In this document: one piece after another, positions 6,772 through 10,945 of the stretch
Numbering within the stretch: position 1 is the first letter of the stretch
How the letters are laid out: each line of letters starts with the position of its first letter
Source of the DNA: Thermotogaceae bacterium
GTDB lineage: Bacteria; Thermotogota; Thermotogae; Thermotogales; Thermotogaceae
DNA: 10,945 nucleotides
Direction: 5' to 3'
Assembly: GCA_021161105.1 (NCBI GenBank)
Contig: JAGHBG010000233.1
Location: 1-10,945, forward strand
Notes under the pieces: generated by a model
Seen by the model: only the letters and a program-made list of their open reading frames with translations
What the model was told of the DNA's origin: nothing
The model's database searches: none
Translations under genes and position numbers: made by a program

Positions 6772-6818
6772 ATAAGTGCTCTCATTTCCAGCCAATGAGA
6801 GCGCTTATTGTTTTTCTT
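6772..6818. terminator. Bidirectional intrinsic terminator between convergent operons
   Basis: A 15-bp stem pairs 6772-6786 with 6794-6808, including one G-U wobble (6777 with 6803), around the 7-nt loop TCCAGCC. On the plus strand it is followed by TGTTTTTCTT (6809-6818), a good tract to end the importer operon. On the minus strand the stem is followed by ATTTTAAAC, a weaker tract that could end the met operon. The stop codon of the minus-strand reactivation gene (6784-6782) lies inside the stem. Confidence 0.88.
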
Positions 6819-7378
6819 GGCTTCATTATGTGAGTCTGTGGATCGCAGGTTACTTCTATCCTGCTACCCTTAAGAGTGTCTATTATCCATGCATTTAAAG
6901 AGAGCTGCAGGTCAACATAACCTGGAGATATTCTGGCGCTACCCTGACCATATTTTTCCCTTAAAAAGGAATCAAGCTTTCTTGCGAGATACTCAACCAT
7001 CTCAGAGCCAATTCCATCGAGAAAAAAGCTTAAAAGCTCCTCTCCTTTTCTATGAAGTTCCTCTATTTTTTCATCAAAGTCCTTTCCAAGCGTTGCCAGA
7101 AGAACTGTAACTTTTCTGCTTCCACTAAGCTGGGACTTTGCAAGTTTTCCACTTATAAACTTTCCATTTATTTCAACACCATCGTCCCTGTCTTTCGAGG
7201 GAAAAGTCTCGTATATTGCAACAGGTCTTGCTACCCTCAAAGCGATTGAATAAGCTTTTTCAAGGCTTTCTTTAAAATCATCAGGAATTTTCCCAAGTCC
7301 TTTAAAGCCAAGCCTCGCTGCCAGGACTCTCTCTGGAACCTCTATATCCTTAGGATCAACCTTGAAGGTTTCGGACAA
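6782..7378 (-). CDS. Stand-alone methionine synthase reactivation (AdoMet-binding) domain
   Basis: This protein of about 198 residues corresponds to the C-terminal activation domain of cobalamin-dependent methionine synthase. In E. coli MetH that domain binds S-adenosylmethionine and remethylates inactive cob(II)alamin with an electron donor. The AdoMet motif RxxxGY is present as RISPGY (149-154), and the C-terminal IMKPRKTISALIG matches the end of the family. The cysteine-histidine stretch that follows RxxxGY in the E. coli enzyme is not seen. The neighbouring metH lacks this domain, so the two proteins presumably act together, as I recall for Thermotoga maritima. The start is uncertain: ATG 7408 has no good SD, while GGAGG at 7393-7389 precedes TTG 7384 by 4 nt and TTG 7378 by 10 nt. 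I prefer 7378, which overlaps metF by 23 nt. Confidence 0.87.
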   Translation of the reverse strand: MSETFKVDPKDIEVPERVLAARLGFKGLGKIPDDFKESLEKAYSIALRVARPVAIYETFPSKDRDDGVEINGKFISGKLAKSQLSGSRKVTVLLATLGKDFDEKIEELHRKGEELLSFFLDGIGSEMVEYLARKLDSFLREKYGQGSARISPGYVDLQLSLNAWIIDTLKGSRIEVTCDPQTHIMKPRKTISALIGWK

Positions 7379-8213
7379 ATTCAACCAGCCTCCTGACTTT
7401 ACCAGCATCTTTCACTATTCCTGATATGTAAAACCCGTCAGCGTGTTTGTAAAGTCCTTCTACCGATTTTAAAAGGTATTCGAAGGTGTATTCGGCCACA
7501 TATTCTTTATCTTTTCCCTCAACAGCCCTTATAAGCTCTTCTGGAATGTCAATGCCGGGAACTGAAGCAAATCTTTTAAGTTGCTTTTCCGACGAGAAGA
7601 ACGCAATCGACACAAGAATGGGAACATTCAATTTTTCCTTTGCCTTCTCAAGAAGATGCACATCATAAAGAGGTTGAGATATGAGAAAATCTGCACCTGA
7701 TTCTACTTTTCTGACAGCTCTTTCAATCTCTATATCAGACACAGGTGAAAACACCGCACCTACATTCAATTTCATCTCACCTTTTATCTTTTTTCCAGCA
7801 AGATCAGTGCCTTTTGAGAGCATCTTTGCAAGTTTAATAAGGTCATAAATAGATATGTCGTTAACAACTGTTGCATCCGGATAATCTCCACCCTCTGGGC
7901 TGTCTCCAGAGAGCATAAGAACATTTTTTACTCCAAGCAAATAAATACCTAAAAGATCAGATTCTGTTCTCAAAATATTCCTGCTTGTCCTTGTAAAATG
8001 GAGGAGCACCTCTATCTCTTTATCAACAAGCAGCTTACCGATTGCCCACGGAGCAACTTTTACTCTGCTTGTAGGCATGTCAGTAATCGCTATGACATCA
8101 GCTCCGGCATCAACCATCGATTCACAAAGCTCTAAACACTTTGATTGATCCACACCTCTCTCTGGAACAACCTCATAAACAATAACTTTTTTCCTCTTAA
8201 GAAGTTCCTTCAT
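7356..8213 (-). CDS. metF: Methylenetetrahydrofolate reductase
   Basis: This 285-residue flavoenzyme of the MTHFR family reduces 5,10-methylene- to 5-methyl-tetrahydrofolate, the methyl donor for MetH. Recognisable parts are the first barrel strand with the catalytic Glu in VYEVVPERG (12-20), LLHFTRTSRNILRTESDLLG (about 70-89), VLMLSGDSPEGG with the folate-contacting Asp (about 97-108), and GADFLISQPLYD (about 174-185). Length is close to the 296 of E. coli MetF, and it has the single catalytic barrel only. The first strand reads PERG rather than the PP found in E. coli, closer to the reductase half of YitJ-type proteins. The ATG overlaps the metH stop by 4 nt (ATGA) with only a weak GGGG in front, so translation is probably coupled. 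The electron donor cannot be told from sequence. Confidence 0.92.
   Translation of the reverse strand: MKELLKRKKVIVYEVVPERGVDQSKCLELCESMVDAGADVIAITDMPTSRVKVAPWAIGKLLVDKEIEVLLHFTRTSRNILRTESDLLGIYLLGVKNVLMLSGDSPEGGDYPDATVVNDISIYDLIKLAKMLSKGTDLAGKKIKGEMKLNVGAVFSPVSDIEIERAVRKVESGADFLISQPLYDVHLLEKAKEKLNVPILVSIAFFSSEKQLKRFASVPGIDIPEELIRAVEGKDKEYVAEYTFEYLLKSVEGLYKHADGFYISGIVKDAGKVRRLVEFVRNLQG
7389..7393 (-). promoter_or_regulatory. SD inside metF for the reactivation-domain gene
   Basis: GGAGG on the minus strand lies inside the last metF codons and is the only strong SD near the start of the following gene. It lies downstream of ATG 7408, which argues against that codon and for one of the TTG codons at 7384 or 7378. 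Confidence 0.6.
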
Positions 8214-10546
8214 TTCCCCACTTTCCTTTCCAGTTCCTTCAAAACTTTTACCCCTCCAGAAGCATCTTTTGCGTAAAAATCAGCTCCAAGCTCTTTCGCA
8301 AGTCTTTCGTTTAAAGAAGCTCCTCCAGCAAGAACCGGAACTTTTATCCCAAGCTCTTTCAACCTTTCAACAACCTCTGCTATCCTCGGAGCTGTGGTTG
8401 TCATCATCGCAGAAAGTGCAACAGCCATTGGTTTCTCTTTTTTCACTTGTTTCACTATAACTTCCGCTGGAACATCCTTTCCAAGATCGATAACATCATA
8501 TCCGGAGCTTTTCATCACAGCTGCAACAATATTTTTACCGATATCGTGGACATCCCCTTTAACTGTTGCAATTATGACTTTCTTATTACTATAACTATCA
8601 GATTTCATCAAGCTTTCAAGGTATTCAAAGGATGGTTTGACCGTTTGCGCAGCAAGGATAAGCTGCGGAAGAAATATCTTTCCCTTATCGTACATCTGCC
8701 CTATCTTTTCCATGGCAGGTCGAAGATACTTCTCAACAACTCTCAGGGGATCTTTAAGCTCTTCAAGGAAAGTCTCTGTCATTTCCAGAAGTTTTTTCGA
8801 GTCCCCAGAAAGGATAGTCTCTACAATCTCATCATTTTCCTTTACCTTTCCCTTTGGAAGTTCCTCTCTTCCTGCAATAACAAGTGCGCTCTTTAAATTT
8901 TTCATAACAACCTCATCGAGGGGATTCATTATGGCAGAAGAGAGTCCCCTATCAACTGCCATCACAAGGAAAGAGGCATTGTAATACGACCTGTCAGGAA
9001 GACCAAAAGAAAGATTGGAAAGTCCAAGAGTTGTCTTGAACCCTTTATTTGATAAATATTCAATAAACTTTAGAGTATCCCCTGGATTACCTCCGGCACC
9101 CATAGCAAGAACAATCGGGTCTACAATTATTCTGCTCTCATCAATCCCGCCTGTCAGAAGGACATCAAGACCCCTTTCAAAAGCTTTCAATCTATCTTCA
9201 TAGCTTTCTGGAACCTCCTCTTCCATTGAAAGAAGCACAACTGTTCCTCCGTATTCTTTCAATATCCTGAGTTTTTCCATTTCCTCTTCAACAGGTCTGA
9301 AGGAATTTATAAGAGGCCTTCCCGGATAAGCTTTAACAAGTTTTTCCAGTATCTTCGGCGTTTGAACATCTATAGAAACGGGAGTTCCAACATTGTAAGC
9401 AATTGAATATATGACCTTTTCCATAAATTCCGGGCTTATAAGCTGCTCTATTCCAAAATTCACATCCAGAACCTGCGCTCCTGCATCTTTCTGCTTTTGT
9501 GCATCCTTTAAAACATATTCAAGATCACCATCTTCCATGGCTTTTTTTAATTTCTTCCTTCCTGCTGGGTTTATCCTTTCTCCTATGATTACGAAATTTT
9601 CAAAGTTCACAACAGTAATTGGAGATGAAAGGGCAAAAACCTTTCTTTTCTTTCTTTCAACGGGGCCTCTCTTTCCAAGCTGGCGCCTCATCCTTTTTAT
9701 ATGCTCTGGCGTGGTTCCACAGCAACCTCCGATTATGTTAGCTCCAGCTTCCCAGTAGGAATCTATATGAACGGCAAATTCTGCCGGACCAACGGGATAC
9801 ACCGTTTCCTTTCCTTTTACTATCGGCATCCCAGCGTTGGGCTCTACAGTAAGGAACTTGTCCGTATACTTTGAAAGTTCCTGGAATATTGGAAGGAGCT
9901 CCTCAGGCCCAAGTGTACAGTTTATGCCAAGGGCATCAACATCTAAATCCTCAAAGGTTAAAACGAAATTCAAAGGATCAGTTCCGGTAAGCGTTTTTCC
10001 ATTTTCATCAAATGTAAGATGAGCAACGAGAAAAACATCCTTTGATGCAGCCCGCGCCGCCAGAACCGCAGCTTTCAGTTCTGCTATATCCGAGAATGTT
10101 TCAAGAATTATTCCATCAACACCTTCCTCAACCATTATTTCAAAAAGCTTTCTGTAATTATCATAGAAAAAGTCAAAAAATTTATTTCCAGCAGGAAAAG
10201 GAAGCTTGCCTGTAGGGCCAGCATCACCAAACACAAAAGCTTTTCCAGAAGCAGCTCTTTTTGCAGCTCTTACTGCGTTTATTACTATCTGCTCAAATTT
10301 ATCTTCAAGCCCATACTCAGAAAGTTTGGCTGGTGTTGCCCCAAAGGTGTTGGTTATTATGACATCAGAACCCGCCTCTATGTAATCTCTATGAAGGGAC
10401 TCAACAACATCAGGCCTTTCTATATTAAGAACTTCCGGTGGAACATCTCCAATTCCTGCCCTTTTCATAAGCTCTGTTCCGTAGGCACCATCAAGAAGCA
10501 GAACTCTCTCTTTCAGGATACCCGAAATTATCTCTCGTTTTCTCAC
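8210..10546 (-). CDS. metH: Cobalamin-dependent methionine synthase lacking the reactivation domain
   Basis: This 778-residue modular enzyme transfers methyl from 5-methyl-tetrahydrofolate to homocysteine through cobalamin. Domains in order: a homocysteine barrel (about 1-295) with zinc ligands Cys210, Cys275 and Cys276 (GINCTLGP and GGCCGTTPEH); a folate-binding DHPS-like barrel (about 315-565) with GERINPAGRKK (322-332), DVNFG (361-365) and GLSNLSFGLP (508-517); a helical cap (about 570-650); and the cobalamin Rossmann domain (about 655-778) with DVHDIG (665-670), His667 being the cobalt ligand, SAMMTTT (712-718) and AGGAS (740-744). The E. coli enzyme has about 1227 residues because of a C-terminal activation domain; here it ends at the B12 domain and that function lies two genes downstream. 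The GTG start follows a GAGGTGA SD by 9 nt. It is the first gene of the met operon. Confidence 0.96.
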   Translation of the reverse strand: MRKREIISGILKERVLLLDGAYGTELMKRAGIGDVPPEVLNIERPDVVESLHRDYIEAGSDVIITNTFGATPAKLSEYGLEDKFEQIVINAVRAAKRAASGKAFVFGDAGPTGKLPFPAGNKFFDFFYDNYRKLFEIMVEEGVDGIILETFSDIAELKAAVLAARAASKDVFLVAHLTFDENGKTLTGTDPLNFVLTFEDLDVDALGINCTLGPEELLPIFQELSKYTDKFLTVEPNAGMPIVKGKETVYPVGPAEFAVHIDSYWEAGANIIGGCCGTTPEHIKRMRRQLGKRGPVERKKRKVFALSSPITVVNFENFVIIGERINPAGRKKLKKAMEDGDLEYVLKDAQKQKDAGAQVLDVNFGIEQLISPEFMEKVIYSIAYNVGTPVSIDVQTPKILEKLVKAYPGRPLINSFRPVEEEMEKLRILKEYGGTVVLLSMEEEVPESYEDRLKAFERGLDVLLTGGIDESRIIVDPIVLAMGAGGNPGDTLKFIEYLSNKGFKTTLGLSNLSFGLPDRSYYNASFLVMAVDRGLSSAIMNPLDEVVMKNLKSALVIAGREELPKGKVKENDEIVETILSGDSKKLLEMTETFLEELKDPLRVVEKYLRPAMEKIGQMYDKGKIFLPQLILAAQTVKPSFEYLESLMKSDSYSNKKVIIATVKGDVHDIGKNIVAAVMKSSGYDVIDLGKDVPAEVIVKQVKKEKPMAVALSAMMTTTAPRIAEVVERLKELGIKVPVLAGGASLNERLAKELGADFYAKDASGGVKVLKELERKVGK

Positions 10547-10584
10547 GCTTTTTCACCTCATTAAAAAAGTTTTCTCGAGGAGGG

Positions 10585-10593
10585 ATTTTATCA
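10585..10593 (-). promoter_or_regulatory. Candidate extended -10 promoter of the met operon
   Basis: On the minus strand TGATAAAAT matches the extended -10 form TGnTATAAT at all but one base. No convincing -35 is seen, which extended -10 promoters can tolerate. Transcription would begin near 10578 and give a leader of about 30 nt, with the metH SD at 10559-10553. Confidence 0.35.
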
Positions 10594-10731
10594 CGAAACG
10601 CCAGGTTCTGGTAGAATAAATGCCAATTCATGAAACTTAAATGTAAGAAGAAGTGTATCAATAATTTACAAAATTTGTTATGAAAATGAAAAAGACCTAT
10701 ATCCAAGTAAAAACAGAAACGGCACAACTTC

Positions 10732-10737
10732 ATTATA
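10732..10737 (-). promoter_or_regulatory. Alternative -10 box for the met operon
   Basis: A perfect TATAAT on the minus strand lies about 186 nt from the metH start. The sequence 17 nt upstream (TTCTTG) is a poor -35. If used, it would give a leader of about 180 nt, long enough for a regulatory RNA, though none is recognised. Confidence 0.25.
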
Positions 10738-10933
10738 GGATAAATAGAAATCTTCAAGAAGATATTAACTGATAAAAGAAATACCCACAAACACTATGAA
10801 GACTTTATACAATCAAAAGTCCATAAAAGGAGCATGAAATTCCTTCAGAAAATGAATTGTGATACGTAAAAAACTTGTGGAAAAGAGCTGAGTTAACAAA
10901 AAAGTTATCTGTTATTAACCGAAATGAAACTCT

Positions 10934-10945
10934 GTATAGCTATAC
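10934..10945. repeat. Perfect 12-base palindrome at the window edge
   Basis: GTATAGCTATAC is its own reverse complement. It ends exactly at the last base of the window, so it may be part of a longer inverted repeat or an operator of a gene outside the window. Confidence 0.4.

Larger units (their letters stand above)
10547..10945. other. AT-rich region upstream of metH without a supported gene
   Basis: Both strands are rich in stop codons. The one longer minus-strand frame (10790-10491) overlaps the metH start, is rich in Phe, Leu and Lys as AT-rich noncoding DNA tends to be, and has no SD. I see candidate promoter elements for metH, an 11-base imperfect palindrome (10607-10617 region), and a perfect 12-base palindrome at the right edge. 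I cannot recognise the conserved core of a SAM-I or cobalamin riboswitch on the minus strand. Confidence 0.55.

Noticed and set aside
7379..7408. ATG 7408 as start of the reactivation-domain gene
   Set aside because: It would extend the overlap with metF to 53 nt and has no good SD; the strong GGAGG lies downstream of it. It cannot be fully excluded because translation may be coupled.
8269..10022. Several plus-strand frames of 60 to 150 codons opposite metH
   Set aside because: All lie within the intact, fully recognised metH gene and show no family features.
10547..10740. SAM or cobalamin riboswitch upstream of metH
   Set aside because: The minus-strand leader is AT-rich, and I could not find the conserved core segments of either class by eye.
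10491..10790. A 99-codon minus-strand frame overlapping the metH start
   Set aside because: It overlaps metH in another frame, has no SD, and has the composition expected of translated AT-rich noncoding DNA.
10836..10869. A plus-strand 11-codon frame after AAAGGAG
   Set aside because: The SD-like site ends one base before the ATG, too close to work, and the peptide is too short to support.

Overview
The window looks like a chromosomal segment of a thermophilic bacterium of the Thermotogota. Three things suggest this: AT-rich DNA, frequent GTG and TTG starts behind strong Shine-Dalgarno (SD) sites (six of nine genes), and a cobalamin-dependent methionine synthase whose reactivation domain is a separate gene, an arrangement I associate with Thermotoga. 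The phylum is an inference; the genus cannot be fixed from the sequence alone. Nine protein genes fill most of the window. I see no rRNA, tRNA, mobile element, CRISPR array or prophage gene.

Left part, plus strand: an S58/P1-family self-processing aminopeptidase (188-1192) with a probable hairpin terminator after it, then a class II (zinc) sugar-phosphate aldolase (1374-2015). After a promoter-like gap comes a compact four-gene peptide/nickel-type (Opp/Dpp) ABC importer operon (2123-6748): permease B, permease C, ATPase D and ATPase F. These genes are 0 to 10 nt apart, and each start lies 8 nt after its SD core. No substrate-binding protein gene is present.

Right part, minus strand: a convergent operon for methionine synthesis and methyl transfer, in transcription order metH (10546-8210), metF (8213-7356) and a stand-alone MetH reactivation domain (7378-6782). 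The genes overlap by 4 and 23 nt, so translation is probably coupled. MetF makes 5-methyl-tetrahydrofolate, MetH passes the methyl group to homocysteine through cobalamin, and the third protein presumably rescues oxidised cobalamin using S-adenosylmethionine. The two convergent operons share a strong hairpin terminator at 6772-6818, and the stop codon of the reactivation gene lies inside its stem.

Most of the window is ordinary metabolism and transport. The least ordinary features are in the importer. Permease C carries about 165 extra residues between its first membrane helix and the rest of the permease, predicted outside the membrane. ATPase F carries about 65 extra residues just before its Q-loop. 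Both ATPases end in a four-cysteine motif with identical spacing, which suggests an iron-sulfur cluster. The last 399 nt, upstream of metH, hold no gene I can support and no riboswitch I can recognise.
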